The notes under the pieces: model-generated | Told to the model about the DNA's origin: nothing | Databases searched by the model: none | The model's input: the letters and a program-made list of their open reading frames with translations, nothing else | Part shown: positions 1 to 7,639 of the stretch, one piece after another | How the letters are laid out: each line of letters begins with the position of its first letter | Numbering within the stretch: position 1 is the stretch's first letter | Position numbers and translations under genes: made by a program | Source of the DNA: a virus | Reading direction: 5' to 3' (one strand) | DNA: 20,265 nucleotides | IMG/VR virus record: IMGVR_UViG_3300044960_000062 | Coordinates: 1 to 20,265 of that record

Positions 1-1
1 C

Positions 2-1516
2 CTTAGTGGTTCTGGAACTGCTACAGTTGCTACTACTGGTGACATTACTTTGAACTCTAGTGGTAACGTCACCATCTTAGGTAACTCGGACGTTTCTATT
101 TCTAGCCCCAATGGTAATACCTATGTTTCCACTGGAAGTGGTGACCTAAATCTTACAGCTGGAAGCGGTGACATAAATATTAACGGTGGAGCTGGTGGTA
201 TCATTCTACAAGGCGGGTCTGGTAATTTGACCCTCAGTGCCGGTGGTGGCCCTATTGAAATTTTTGGCGGCAGTCAAAGTGTTGTTTTCAGCACTAATCA
301 AGGTGTAAGTATTGAATCCACTAAGGGCCTCCTGCTTAAGGAGCAGACAGCCCCTCCAGCTGCCCCAAACTACGGCACTTTCTATGTAAAGTCTTCTGAC
401 GGTCTCGCCTACTTTAAGACTTCTTCTGGGGTAGAGTATCAGATTTCTTCAGACGAGAAAGTTAAAATTTCTTCCACGGATACCACTACGGATTACCTGA
501 CTAATAAAGTAGTAACAGGCTCCAACAAGCTGTCCAAGACTATTTTGAATCCTTCAGGTAATGAGCAGATTTCTTTAGACGTTGTTGAGGCCAACCTTAC
601 CCACGACAACATTGGTGGCACACTTAGTATTTCTAAAGGTGGCACTGGTCAAACTACGGCTAATGCTGCCTTTGGCGCGTTGTCACCTATGACTACAGAT
701 GGAGACCTCATTACTCGCTCTGGCGGTGTTCCTACTCGTATTGCTGCCGTAGCTACCGGTAATGCCCTAATTTCTAATGGCACTTCTACTGCTCCTTCAT
801 GGGGTAAAATTGGACTCACCACTCATGTATCTGGCACTTTACCTATTGCCAACGGTGGGACTGGTCAAACCACCAATACTGCTGCTTTCAATGCGTTGAG
901 CCCTCTTACTACCAATGGAGATATCATCTACCACAATGGCACTAATAACGTGCGTCTAGGCATTGGCTCTTCTGGTCAAGTTTTGACTGTTTCTGGTGGT
1001 GTGCCTACTTGGGCTAATGCTGTAACTAAGTATCAATTTCAGTTTAGTTTGCCTGGAAATGCTGTTAGCACCATTGGGTTGTTATCTAAGGCTAACAGCT
1101 CTACAGGTAACCCAGGTGGCTTAAAACCTACTACGTCTAGTTCTGCCCCAGGTATTAACAATGGTGGCGTTGACCCGTATATTGCCGTTCAGGATATGAC
1201 AATTAATAAAGCTTATTTGAAAGTCGCACATGCGGCTACTTCAACTGCATCATTTTCTAGCCCTGCTACTGCTAAGTTTGATGTTTATAGAGTGGATTAC
1301 AGCACCCGCACATTGCTCGGCACTATCACGTTCAATGTCACAAATGCTGATACAAACGATACTCTTACAACCGACCGCTACAGCACATATACTGCAACCC
1401 CCAGCATTGCATTGTCGGCTGGAGATGCTTTTGGTATTGAGTTTAGGAATGAGGGCGGTAGTCCCTCCAAGATTAACTCTCTTGGTGGCATCTTTCTTGT
1501 TGTGGAGGCTTCTTAA
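2..1516 (+). CDS. Tail fibre protein, 5' end missing
   Basis: The frame is open from the first full codon at position 2, and the first in-frame start-like codon (TTG at 50) has no ribosome-binding site, so the true start lies left of the window. The visible part begins with Gly/Ser/Asn-rich segments (SGDLNLTAG, SGDININGG, SGNLTLSAGG) typical of a repetitive beta-helical shaft. Next comes an APNYGTFYVKSSDGLAYFK segment of a kind common in phage fibres. Two tandem 72-residue repeats, each starting GGTGQTT and containing FxALSPxTTxGD, follow at 638-1069. The last ~150 residues are beta-rich and non-repetitive (ending FGIEFRNEGG..GGIFLVVEAS), which would suit a C-terminal receptor-binding head. 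Fibre identity rests on this architecture; the receptor is unknown. The stop overlaps the next ATG by one base. Confidence 0.82.
   Translation, partial: LSGSGTATVATTGDITLNSSGNVTILGNSDVSISSPNGNTYVSTGSGDLNLTAGSGDININGGAGGIILQGGSGNLTLSAGGGPIEIFGGSQSVVFSTNQGVSIESTKGLLLKEQTAPPAAPNYGTFYVKSSDGLAYFKTSSGVEYQISSDEKVKISSTDTTTDYLTNKVVTGSNKLSKTILNPSGNEQISLDVVEANLTHDNIGGTLSISKGGTGQTTANAAFGALSPMTTDGDLITRSGGVPTRIAAVATGNALISNGTSTAPSWGKIGLTTHVSGTLPIANGGTGQTTNTAAFNALSPLTTNGDIIYHNGTNNVRLGIGSSGQVLTVSGGVPTWANAVTKYQFQFSLPGNAVSTIGLLSKANSSTGNPGGLKPTTSSSAPGINNGGVDPYIAVQDMTINKAYLKVAHAATSTASFSSPATAKFDVYRVDYSTRTLLGTITFNVTNADTNDTLTTDRYSTYTATPSIALSAGDAFGIEFRNEGGSPSKINSLGGIFLVVEAS
638..1069 (+). repeat. Two tandem 72-residue GGTGQTT repeats in the fibre
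   Basis: Two in-frame units of 216 bp (638-853 and 854-1069). Both start GGTGQTT, followed by AAF-ALSP-TT-GD-I, then a G-LxS/T-GG-P-W segment, and end in LP plus three residues. Protein similarity is highest in the first ~27 residues. Repeats of this kind are common in phage tail fibre shafts and may mediate trimerisation or chain extension by unequal recombination; the latter is inference. Confidence 0.75.
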
Positions 1517-2154
1517 TGAAACTGGCGTCTAAAGTCGGGGTAAAAGAATCATTAGATGACCGTATAAAGCACTACTATGTTGTTCCTAGCACTTATGATT
1601 TCGCTGGGAATGGTGCAGTAGATGTTAGTTCCCTGCAAAATATCTGGGACTTTAAACATCATAATCCTTCGGTGGATTATAAGATGTTTCGCGACTTGCT
1701 TAAGGTTCAAGTAGCTAGTGAGGGGTTTTCTAACATTGGTCCCTTTTGGCAGAAGGTTGCTGCTACTCACTTCTGTGTGTCCTCTGAGGATATTGATTCG
1801 GTTCTTACTACTGAAGAGCGCCTAGCTGCAGGGGAAGAATTCCATCGTCAATCAATCGCCGCACGTTCAGCCCGTTTTCAAAAAGCCTCAACACTGGTCT
1901 ATAACAGCCTGAGCAAGGCAGACGCCCAGGAAATCGTTTATGAAATTACTCAATTTAACTTGGCCTACAACTATATACAGTTTGGTATCGAAGGAACTGA
2001 GCAGGGTGATATTGACGGTCTGTTTGACTATCTTAACAGCACAGGTGTTTTTTCAGGAATGGGGCTTCGAGATAAACGCTTTTCTACTACAAATGGGCTT
2101 ACACTAGCACAGCTTGCTGATAAATGTTTAAATATCTTGAAAGGGCTTGCATAG
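1516..2154 (+). CDS. Unrecognised protein between tail fibre and baseplate genes
   Basis: 212 aa. The ATG at 1516 overlaps the fibre stop (TAATG), and GGAGG at 1504-1508 gives a good ribosome-binding site, so translation is probably coupled to the fibre. No signal peptide or membrane segment is visible. The N-terminal part has mixed polar and aromatic sequence (HYYVVPSTYDFAG, IWDFKHHNPSVDYKMF). The middle (about residues 95-130) looks helical and charged, with LTTEERLAAGEEFHRQSIAARSARF, and the rest looks like a compact soluble domain. I do not recognise the family. Position and coupling suggest a fibre-associated structural protein or a fibre assembly factor; that is inference only. Confidence 0.75.
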   Translation: MKLASKVGVKESLDDRIKHYYVVPSTYDFAGNGAVDVSSLQNIWDFKHHNPSVDYKMFRDLLKVQVASEGFSNIGPFWQKVAATHFCVSSEDIDSVLTTEERLAAGEEFHRQSIAARSARFQKASTLVYNSLSKADAQEIVYEITQFNLAYNYIQFGIEGTEQGDIDGLFDYLNSTGVFSGMGLRDKRFSTTNGLTLAQLADKCLNILKGLA

Positions 2155-2190
2155 CCCACTAATTCACCTATTACACTAGGAGCCAGGCAG

Positions 2191-3108
2191 ATGTCTCTAT
2201 ACGGTCTCTCGTCATACGGTCTATCTGTTTATGGTGCTGGTGACAGAGAGAACATTTTTTGGGAGTGGCTACCCAGAGTCTACAAGCGCCTAGATACTAA
2301 GGGGCAGCTTGAGAGGTTCTGTCTGATTTTCTCCTACATGTTTTGGGTGAGGAAACAGAGTATTCAAGACCAATTGAATCTTTTTAACGTCAACACCTGC
2401 CCTTACGAATACCTACCCTATCTTGGCTGGCTTGTAGGTGTTGATTTTAATTACGATTTGGAGGAGCGTTACGCTAGGGCTGAAATTGCAAACGCCATAG
2501 CTTTTTACAAAACCAAGGGCACAGAACAAGCAGTCTATGATTTTGTTCGTAACATCACAGGCTGGAAATCTACTCTTGTGCTTCAAGAGGGGTTTGCTTT
2601 CTTTACAAACACCATTGGACATTGGACAATCAACGTTAATGACCCAACCGCTCCAATGCCCCTTCCTTCTGCTTATTCCCCTTTCATTGGTGGCCAAGAT
2701 GACATTGTAAAATACACCTTTGGTGGATTCAAAAAGAAGTATGGGTTGACCTCTTACTGGCTTATTCTAAATATTCCTGAAGAGGATATTTCTAGTGCCG
2801 CCAAAATTAATAAGCTTACTCGAATCAAGGATGACTTAGTTCCTATTACAGGGGTCATTACTGATATTATTGGCGTGACCTTCTTTAGTGACGCGTATGA
2901 CCATGTTTCTGAAGTCACTGAGGATTACGACTCCACTGACATTCAGGAGCTTACTAGCTACCTTTACTCGCATGGCCCTGTTGTATATAATGACTCAGTT
3001 GTAGGCATGTCTTACATTATTTCTAACACGCTGACTTTCACAAACTCTGCTTTAAATTGGACTCCACATACCGCAATTCAGGATGGGTATGGGTTTGTTC
3101 CAGCTTAA
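2191..3108 (+). CDS. P2 gpI-like baseplate/tail protein
   Basis: 305 aa, starting at ATG 2191 with GGAG about 10 nt upstream. It opens with a YGLSSYGLSVYG repeat-like leader. The diagnostic stretch follows at about residues 70-115: CPYEYLPYLGWLVGVDFNYDL, then an Arg/Glu-rich helix and IANAIAFYKTKGTEQAVYDFV. This order (LPxLxWxxGVD, R-xI-A-xxxYRxKGT) is the signature I associate with the phage P2 tail protein I family, a baseplate component near the fibre attachment site. The C-terminal ~190 residues are longer than in P2 gpI and carry beta-rich sequence. Its neighbours are fibre and collar-like genes, which fits a baseplate role. A gpI-like protein usually implies a P2/T4/Mu-style baseplate, but it also occurs outside contractile tails. 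Confidence 0.78.
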   Translation: MSLYGLSSYGLSVYGAGDRENIFWEWLPRVYKRLDTKGQLERFCLIFSYMFWVRKQSIQDQLNLFNVNTCPYEYLPYLGWLVGVDFNYDLEERYARAEIANAIAFYKTKGTEQAVYDFVRNITGWKSTLVLQEGFAFFTNTIGHWTINVNDPTAPMPLPSAYSPFIGGQDDIVKYTFGGFKKKYGLTSYWLILNIPEEDISSAAKINKLTRIKDDLVPITGVITDIIGVTFFSDAYDHVSEVTEDYDSTDIQELTSYLYSHGPVVYNDSVVGMSYIISNTLTFTNSALNWTPHTAIQDGYGFVPA

Positions 3109-3141
3109 GTTCTTAAGTTTTCTTAAGCTTTAAGCTATAAT
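3105..3141 (+). promoter_or_regulatory. Candidate promoter with phased TTAAG repeats
   Basis: The gap between the gpI-like gene and the next gene holds a perfect -10 hexamer TATAAT at 3136-3141. No good -35 is present (TTAAGT at 3113-3118 with 17-nt spacing matches poorly). Instead, four TTAAG copies start at 3105, 3113, 3123 and 3130. The arms AGCTTAAG (3102-3109) and CTTAAGCT (3122-3129) form an 8-bp inverted repeat with a 12-nt loop. TTAAG arrays recur in the main control region, so a factor-dependent promoter is plausible, but this is inference. Confidence 0.4.
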
Positions 3142-3170
3142 ATAAACATAAAACATAATAGGAGACCGCA

Positions 3171-3707
3171 ATGCCTGAACAAGACAGTTTGTATAAAGAT
3201 AGGATGATTGGAGAGTTCCAAGACGTCATCACCAATGTAGAGACAGGTGAGGTCATCGTTGTTCCGTGGCAAAGGAATATCATCGTCAATACTATTGGTA
3301 ATCTGATTGCCGCACGGTTTTTTGGTAACCCTGGAGATACTAATGACGCCCCTATCGGTTATTGGGCTATTGGTAGTGGTAATAGTTCATGGGACGTGAC
3401 TCCAGGTATTGCTACTGCTTCTGATACAATTTTAGTGAACGAGTTTTACAGAAAGGCAATCTCTCCTGGTGATATAACTTATATTACTCCAGGAGATGTT
3501 CCTACTTCGTCCAACACTAACAGGCTTCAGATTGTGTTGACGTTTAGCACTTCTGAGGCTAATGGTTCATGGCGTGAGTTCGGTATTTTTGGCGGCTCTG
3601 CTACAATTGCCCCCAATAGTGGCCTGATGATTAACCACAAGATTCATGGCCGCATTGACAAGACTTCCGCCATTTCAATCACCCGCACTATGCGGTTCAC
3701 CTTTTAA
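3171..3707 (+). CDS. Tail-collar/fibre-like structural protein
   Basis: 178 aa. ATG at 3171 follows AGGAG (TAGGAGACCGCA) with normal spacing. The protein is beta-rich with no membrane segment. It starts with a polar region containing GEFQDVITNVETGEVIVVPWQRNIIVN, then IGNLIAARF and GYWAIGSGN. It ends with SWREFGIFGGSAT, NSGLMINHKIHGRIDKT and ITRTMRFTF. This C-terminal pattern (reference-frame REFGIFGG, NHKIH-RIDKT, TRTxRFTF) is one I associate with phage baseplate or tail-fibre-network proteins next to gpI-like genes. The exact role is not known to me. A candidate promoter lies just upstream, and the next gene starts 18 bp after the stop. Confidence 0.62.
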   Translation: MPEQDSLYKDRMIGEFQDVITNVETGEVIVVPWQRNIIVNTIGNLIAARFFGNPGDTNDAPIGYWAIGSGNSSWDVTPGIATASDTILVNEFYRKAISPGDITYITPGDVPTSSNTNRLQIVLTFSTSEANGSWREFGIFGGSATIAPNSGLMINHKIHGRIDKTSAISITRTMRFTF

Positions 3708-3725
3708 CTACTAAGGAGTTTTTAT

Positions 3726-5114
3726 ATGGCCCCTCCTACCTTCTCTGGTGATAGTTTCGACATAGACAAAGGCTACTCTAAGGTCGCCCTTGGCCAAGGT
3801 CAGCCTTTGTTTGATTCTGACTTTAATGAGGCTCAAGATATTAAGCGTTACACTGAGCGTGCTCTAGGTAAGGCCCACAATCATCCTTTTTTCCAGAGTA
3901 TCTTCCTAAGTGGTGGGCCAGCACGGTATCAGCCTCATGCTCTGTATCTGTTGGATGGGCGTCAACTTATTCCTGCTGCTCCAGGTGTTTACCCTACAGC
4001 AGGAATCATTTTTGCCAGCTTTAATGCAGGAAATCTTCAGTTCATTATGTCTGATACTAGTAGATTCTATGCTAATGGGCGCTACTTTACAGTTCCAACA
4101 GGCGTGTTGTTGACCGTTCCTGCGTCTTGGCTAAACTCTATTCCTACTGTTGGCGCAGGTAACATGAAATTCTTTCTTTCTGCAATTATTGAGGATGAAC
4201 TCATAGACTCTACTGTTGACCCTAGCCTCATCAAGCCTATTGGCTCGTCAAATTTTGAGCCGAGTTCCCGCTACCGCACTAAGGTTACTTGGTTCGTTCA
4301 TTACGGCAATACTACTTCCCCTGCTGGACCTAATGTATCTCCTTGGACACTGAATAATAGTGTTTCCAATCCTATCAAGGGGTATGACTACCCTGCTAAC
4401 ATTGTTTATGACCCTTCTGGTTCCGTTAATTGGAAATCGCCCTTCAACTCTAATATGGTAGATGAGACTAAGTTTCTTGTTAGCTATGGTGTGTGGAGTC
4501 TCGCTACCGCAAGCACGTTTGACCCTGCCAGCCCTTTTATTTCTCCTAATATAGCTCTTCCCATTAAGGCTACGTATATTTCTACTGTAGGCACTACTCT
4601 TAGTTCTGCTTCTTTGCCACAGGCCACTGCTAAGGGATTCGCTGAACTGGGGATTCCCAGTGACTTGTCGCTGAGCAATAGCGTAGGCTCAGTATCCCCG
4701 ACAGTTAGCACTATCACTGGTCCACAGTCCCTTCCTGTGACTTTCCATCATGCTTCTGCACTTGGCGGACCTACCTACCGTTTAGTGACTGTGAGTTTTC
4801 GTCTCACTAGCACTGGCACAGCTCCTGTGTCTGGAAGAGTTTTTGTGCAGAGCAACCTATCTCCTGGCCCTAACACTAGCATTGTGCCGTATGGTCATTA
4901 TGAGTTGGCTGCATCGTCAAGCTCTTTTGGGCGTGTTTATGGTTTCCATGCCACGTTTCTTATCAGTCCTGGTGTCACTGATTTGTATTTCCAGGCTGAA
5001 GTTCCTTCCGCCAACATGGAAATCACTATATCACAAGTTTCTCTTCAAGTTTCTGAGCTGCGCCCGGTGACTACTCCTATAATGACTGCATATGATGCTC
5101 TTGCAGGGTTTTAA
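3726..5114 (+). CDS. Large baseplate- or fibre-associated protein, DUF4815/DUF6519-like N-terminus
   Basis: 462 aa, ATG 3726 after AAGGAG. The first ~45 residues contain DKGYSKVALGQGQPLFDSDFNEAQDI. This Y-V-QG-pl-DsDfNE pattern resembles the start of phage proteins placed in DUF4815 or DUF6519-like families, which sit at baseplates and tail tips. The remainder is Pro/Ser/Thr-rich and beta-strand-like, with no membrane segment, consistent with an extended virion protein. Family naming is from memory of the motif, not a search. It is the longest complete virion gene here and probably interacts with the preceding collar-like and gpI-like products, by synteny. Confidence 0.62.
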   Translation: MAPPTFSGDSFDIDKGYSKVALGQGQPLFDSDFNEAQDIKRYTERALGKAHNHPFFQSIFLSGGPARYQPHALYLLDGRQLIPAAPGVYPTAGIIFASFNAGNLQFIMSDTSRFYANGRYFTVPTGVLLTVPASWLNSIPTVGAGNMKFFLSAIIEDELIDSTVDPSLIKPIGSSNFEPSSRYRTKVTWFVHYGNTTSPAGPNVSPWTLNNSVSNPIKGYDYPANIVYDPSGSVNWKSPFNSNMVDETKFLVSYGVWSLATASTFDPASPFISPNIALPIKATYISTVGTTLSSASLPQATAKGFAELGIPSDLSLSNSVGSVSPTVSTITGPQSLPVTFHHASALGGPTYRLVTVSFRLTSTGTAPVSGRVFVQSNLSPGPNTSIVPYGHYELAASSSSFGRVYGFHATFLISPGVTDLYFQAEVPSANMEITISQVSLQVSELRPVTTPIMTAYDALAGF

Positions 5115-5131
5115 TAAAGGAGGGTGAATAA

Positions 5132-5365
5132 ATGGCAACTGTATATATAAAACGTCCTTGCTCTCCTGAGGAAAAGGCTAGATTGATTGAGTTGGTCTCT
5201 CCATTTCCTCTATATAATCAGCACTTTAAAACAGACAGTTCCGAAGTTTTGGCCAAGTTCGAGAACGTCAGCGATGAGTTCGTGAACTACTTGGCTACTT
5301 TGCCTGGTGTGTCCTTCATTACTGAGGACCAATTCAACGACGACCTTCCTAACTACCCCTCCTAA
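5132..5365 (+). CDS. Small unrecognised protein
   Basis: 77 aa with an excellent ribosome-binding site (AAAGGAGGG at 5117-5125, 6 nt before the ATG). Predicted order from the sequence is strand (ATVYIKR), helix (SPEEKARLIELV), strands and helix (EVLAKFENVSDEFVNYLATL), then PGVSFITEDQ. This beta-alpha-beta layout with a closing LPGVxFIxED faintly recalls the small ferredoxin-like fold of subtilisin-propeptide/I9 domains, but this is only a resemblance. It sits between the last virion gene and the lysis cassette and could belong to either. Confidence 0.68.
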   Translation: MATVYIKRPCSPEEKARLIELVSPFPLYNQHFKTDSSEVLAKFENVSDEFVNYLATLPGVSFITEDQFNDDLPNYPS

Positions 5366-5373
5366 GAGGTGTC

Positions 5374-5748
5374 ATGGATTGGCAAACTGTTTCTGTCATT
5401 CTTGGCTCAGTAGCTCTTGTGGCCGCCGCGGTTGCTGGTGCTGCCGTTAAGATTTACTCTAACAACACCCATTCGACACCTCCTAAGAGTGGGGATAGCT
5501 TGCTCGCCCGTGAAGTGGCAGATTTAAGGATAAAGTATGAAGAATTGGAGGCTAGAGTGCGTCCGTTAGAGAACAACCTTCCTGCAATGAACACCAAGCT
5601 CGACCATCTCCGTGACCAAGTGAACGACGCTCGTGGCGACATCACTAAACTCTACGATAAGATGGATGAGCATTTCCGTATGATAGTCACTCTTGTCAAT
5701 GGTGGAAAAACTGGTCCCTCAAAGGATAACATCATTCATAAGGGTTGA
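5374..5748 (+). CDS. One-TM coiled-coil protein, holin/spanin-like candidate
   Basis: 124 aa, ATG 5374, eight nt after the previous stop, with AGAGGTG as ribosome-binding site. Residues ~5-28 (VSVILGSVALVAAAVAGAAV) form one hydrophobic transmembrane segment with no cleavable signal site. A Ser/Thr/Pro-rich linker follows, then about residues 42-105 form a charged heptad-like helix (LAREVADLRIKYEELEARV, NTKLDHLRDQVNDARGDI, KLYDKMDEHF) suited to a coiled coil. It lies directly before the DUF5675-like gene and near a hydrolase, so a lysis role is likely. Holin, holin-associated (XhlA-like arrangement, order reversed) or inner-membrane spanin are all possible; the sequence alone does not decide. 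Confidence 0.68.
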   Translation: MDWQTVSVILGSVALVAAAVAGAAVKIYSNNTHSTPPKSGDSLLAREVADLRIKYEELEARVRPLENNLPAMNTKLDHLRDQVNDARGDITKLYDKMDEHFRMIVTLVNGGKTGPSKDNIIHKG

Positions 5749-5772
5749 TTCATAGGGGTTAATTCATAGGGG
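5731..5772 (+). repeat. Three 14-bp tandem repeats spanning a stop codon and RBS
   Basis: Three consecutive 14-bp units, 5731-5744, 5745-5758 and 5759-5772. The last two are TTGATTCATAGGGG and TTAATTCATAGGGG; the first is a diverged copy (ATCATTCATAAGGG). The TGA stop of the upstream gene lies in unit 2. Each unit ends in AGGG(G), and the last supplies the purine-rich ribosome-binding site for the gene at 5783. This looks like replication-slippage duplication of a translation-start module. Confidence 0.85.
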
Positions 5773-5782
5773 GCAATTAACC

Positions 5783-6235
5783 ATGGCTAAGCCCGTAGTG
5801 ACCATTACCCGCACAGAGTCTAGTGACGAAGGAACCTTTGGGGTCTTAACCTTCCAAGGCAGTGTTTTTTCATACAAAACAGGTGAACTTCCTTGGAGGA
5901 ATAACGCACCTGGTATATCCTGTATTCCTGCCGGCACTTATGAGTGTGCTACTTGCTTTAGTTGGCGTTTTATGAAGACCCTTTACGAAGTTCGTGGTGT
6001 AGAGAATAGGAGCAACATTCTCATTCACTCTGCTAATTGGATGGGTGATAAGAGCAAAGGTCTAAAGTGTCAACTTAATGGCTGTATCGCTCTAGGCAAG
6101 CGTATTGGGGAAATTGCTCCTTACAAGCAGAAAGCCCTACTATCTTCTAATGTAGCCGTAGAGCAATTTATGTTGGAACTTAAAGGTCAGGGCTTCACCC
6201 TCAACATAATCAACGCTTTTCCTGTGGTGTCATAA
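5783..6235 (+). CDS. DUF5675-like protein, putative lysis function
   Basis: 150 aa, ATG 5783 with AGGGGG at 5768-5773. Visible family features: ITRTESSDEGTFGVLTF at the N-terminus, then GELPWRNNAPGISCIPAGTYEC, a LYEVRGVENRSNILIHSAN block and LNGCIALGKRI. The E-PWR-N-xSCIPxGxY, YEVxxVxxRSxILIH and GCIALG motifs are those I associate with DUF5675, a phage-enriched domain often near lysis genes. The conserved His (ILIH) and Cys (GCIALG) spaced along the chain resemble an L,D-transpeptidase-like catalytic layout, but that comparison is inference. No signal peptide is seen, so release would need the holin candidate upstream. It may be the phage endolysin or a wall-modifying enzyme. Confidence 0.72.
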   Translation: MAKPVVTITRTESSDEGTFGVLTFQGSVFSYKTGELPWRNNAPGISCIPAGTYECATCFSWRFMKTLYEVRGVENRSNILIHSANWMGDKSKGLKCQLNGCIALGKRIGEIAPYKQKALLSSNVAVEQFMLELKGQGFTLNIINAFPVVS

Positions 6236-6283
6236 TGGCCTATAAACTTTAGACATGTGAATCATGTAAATAAGGAGTAGCCA

Positions 6284-7291
6284 ATGGGGACTCAAATCTA
6301 CTTTGCTACTAATCGTTGTGCCGTGAATGACCCACCTACGGACTTCAATCATAACTTTAGCTCTAAAGGCCTTCAAGATTTACGTTTTGGTAAGGCTATT
6401 ATTGACGTCAATGCAAAGCCTGAGAATTGTATCATTGACTTGGCTGTCGCCCCTGAAGTTATTGACAGTAATAACCCTTCCTTGTCAATTCTTGGAAGTA
6501 AGGCCATTTACAAAGATATCAAAGATAAAATGCTTTCCGGGGGCAAAGATACCGTTGTAATGATTCATGGCTATGCTACGTCTTTTAAGCAAGCTCTTAA
6601 AGGTGCGGCTATTTTTAAAGAGGTTTATAAGAAATTCGACTTTAATGTTGTGATGTTTACTTGGCCTTCTGATGGCCGCAATCTTCCTCAAGACTACGGT
6701 AATGACCGCCACGATGCTAAAGCTTCTGGAATGGCTGTTGCCAGAGCTATGATGAAGCTGGTTGATTTCTTACGGCCTAAGAATCTTGGTCAGCCTTGTG
6801 GCCAAAAGCTTCATCTGCTCGCTCATAGCATGGGCAACTATGTTTTGAGAAACGCCCTTTGGGAACTCAAAAAGATGTATCCAGGACAACACCTTCCTAC
6901 TATTTTTGAGAATATCTTTCTTATGGCGGCAGATGAAGATAATGACGCCTTTGAAATGGAGCAAAAGTTTCGAGATTTGCCATCCCTAGCAAGGCAGGTT
7001 AATGTTTATTTCAATAAGTATGATAAGGCTCTTTGGTGCAGTGACCTTACTAAGGGCAACCCTGATCGTCTTGGTAATACAGGCCCACGAAAGCCTTTAG
7101 ATGTTCCTGCTAAAGTTGTTTTGATTGATGTAAGCGCTTTAGACCCTTTTACTGATTTTATTGGCCATGGTTATTATGATAGTTGGAAAGGGGTCATAGA
7201 TGATGTTACGGCTGTTTTTGAAGGTTTAGAACCTGATAAAATTCCCGGCCGTCATTATGTTCCTTCCGCCAATAAATATCGTTTAGGCTAG
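6284..7291 (+). CDS. DUF900-type alpha/beta hydrolase
   Basis: 335 aa, ATG 6284 after AAGGAG. The N-terminal IYFATNR is typical of DUF900 hydrolases (YATNR). The core is visible in order: VVMIHGYATSF (HGY oxyanion region, about residues 91-101), VVMFTWPSDGR, a GNDRHDAKASG helix, HLLAHSMGNYVL with nucleophile Ser182 in A-H-S-M-G, FLMAADEDNDAF with candidate acid Asp217 or Asp219, and FIGHGYY with His295. The catalytic set is therefore complete. Family members are esterase/lipase-like enzymes of mostly unknown substrate. There is no signal peptide or membrane segment. It is the last gene before a strong terminator and follows two lysis-type genes, so a role in cell-envelope lipid or ester cleavage is plausible; an intracellular role is equally open. 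Confidence 0.8.
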   Translation: MGTQIYFATNRCAVNDPPTDFNHNFSSKGLQDLRFGKAIIDVNAKPENCIIDLAVAPEVIDSNNPSLSILGSKAIYKDIKDKMLSGGKDTVVMIHGYATSFKQALKGAAIFKEVYKKFDFNVVMFTWPSDGRNLPQDYGNDRHDAKASGMAVARAMMKLVDFLRPKNLGQPCGQKLHLLAHSMGNYVLRNALWELKKMYPGQHLPTIFENIFLMAADEDNDAFEMEQKFRDLPSLARQVNVYFNKYDKALWCSDLTKGNPDRLGNTGPRKPLDVPAKVVLIDVSALDPFTDFIGHGYYDSWKGVIDDVTAVFEGLEPDKIPGRHYVPSANKYRLG

Positions 7292-7325
7292 TCAGATTTC
7301 CCACCATACGACTCCTGCCAAACAT

Positions 7326-7377
7326 AGAGCCTTAACTAGGACCGCCCATCCTAGTTAAGGCTCTCCCACCTTTTTTT
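7326..7377 (+). terminator. Intrinsic terminator closing the late operon
   Basis: Perfect 16-bp inverted repeat AGAGCCTTAACTAGGA (7326-7341) and TCCTAGTTAAGGCTCT (7349-7364) with a 7-nt loop CCGCCCA, then CCCACC and a run of seven T at 7371-7377. The T run is 6 nt past the stem, slightly far for a textbook terminator, but it lies 35 bp after the hydrolase stop and before a gene-free region. I infer that it ends structural and lysis transcription. Confidence 0.85.
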
Positions 7378-7445
7378 AAGATTTTTAAGGGAATTCAAGA
7401 TTTTAAGGGTAGTTAAGATTTCTAAGGGAACTTAAGGTTTTTAAG
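7376..7445 (+). repeat. Phased TTAAG array
   Basis: Eight TTAAG-like pentamers begin at 7376, 7385, 7395 (TCAAG), 7403, 7413, 7422 (CTAAG), 7432 and 7441, spaced 8-10 bp, several followed by GG. Similar TTAAG clusters occur at 3105-3134. The spacing approximates one helical turn, as expected for cooperative protein binding or curved DNA; function is inferred. Confidence 0.65.
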
Positions 7446-7584
7446 GCCCTCTTAATCTTAACTAGGTAATTAGGACGTTAATTTTTCTTGGATTTTAAGC
7501 CTTTATTAATTTTAGCTTTCTTATGGCGGTTAAGAATCTTAATAAAAATCCGATTTTTTCTTTATTTTCAACGATTTTATTTTG

Positions 7585-7613
7585 TTGACCGATTTCTCTT
7601 ATTGTTATATACT
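7585..7613 (+). promoter_or_regulatory. Sigma70-type promoter
   Basis: -35 TTGACC at 7585-7590 (5 of 6 matches to TTGACA), a 17-bp spacer, and -10 TATACT at 7608-7613 (5 of 6 matches to TATAAT). Transcription would start near 7620 and run through the repeat region toward the helicase gene at 8037, giving a leader of about 417 nt. It is the best consensus promoter I found in the window. Confidence 0.72.
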
Positions 7614-7639
7614 TAGTCATGCCGAAAAAAAGTATGGAA

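Noticed and set aside
1230-1532. 100-codon frame overlapping the fibre gene
   Set aside because: It lies inside the clear fibre frame, has a low-complexity Leu-rich translation and no ribosome-binding site.
6253-6267. ACATG-TGAAT-CATGT inverted repeat before the hydrolase gene
   Set aside because: Only five base pairs, no T run; too weak to call a terminator or operator.
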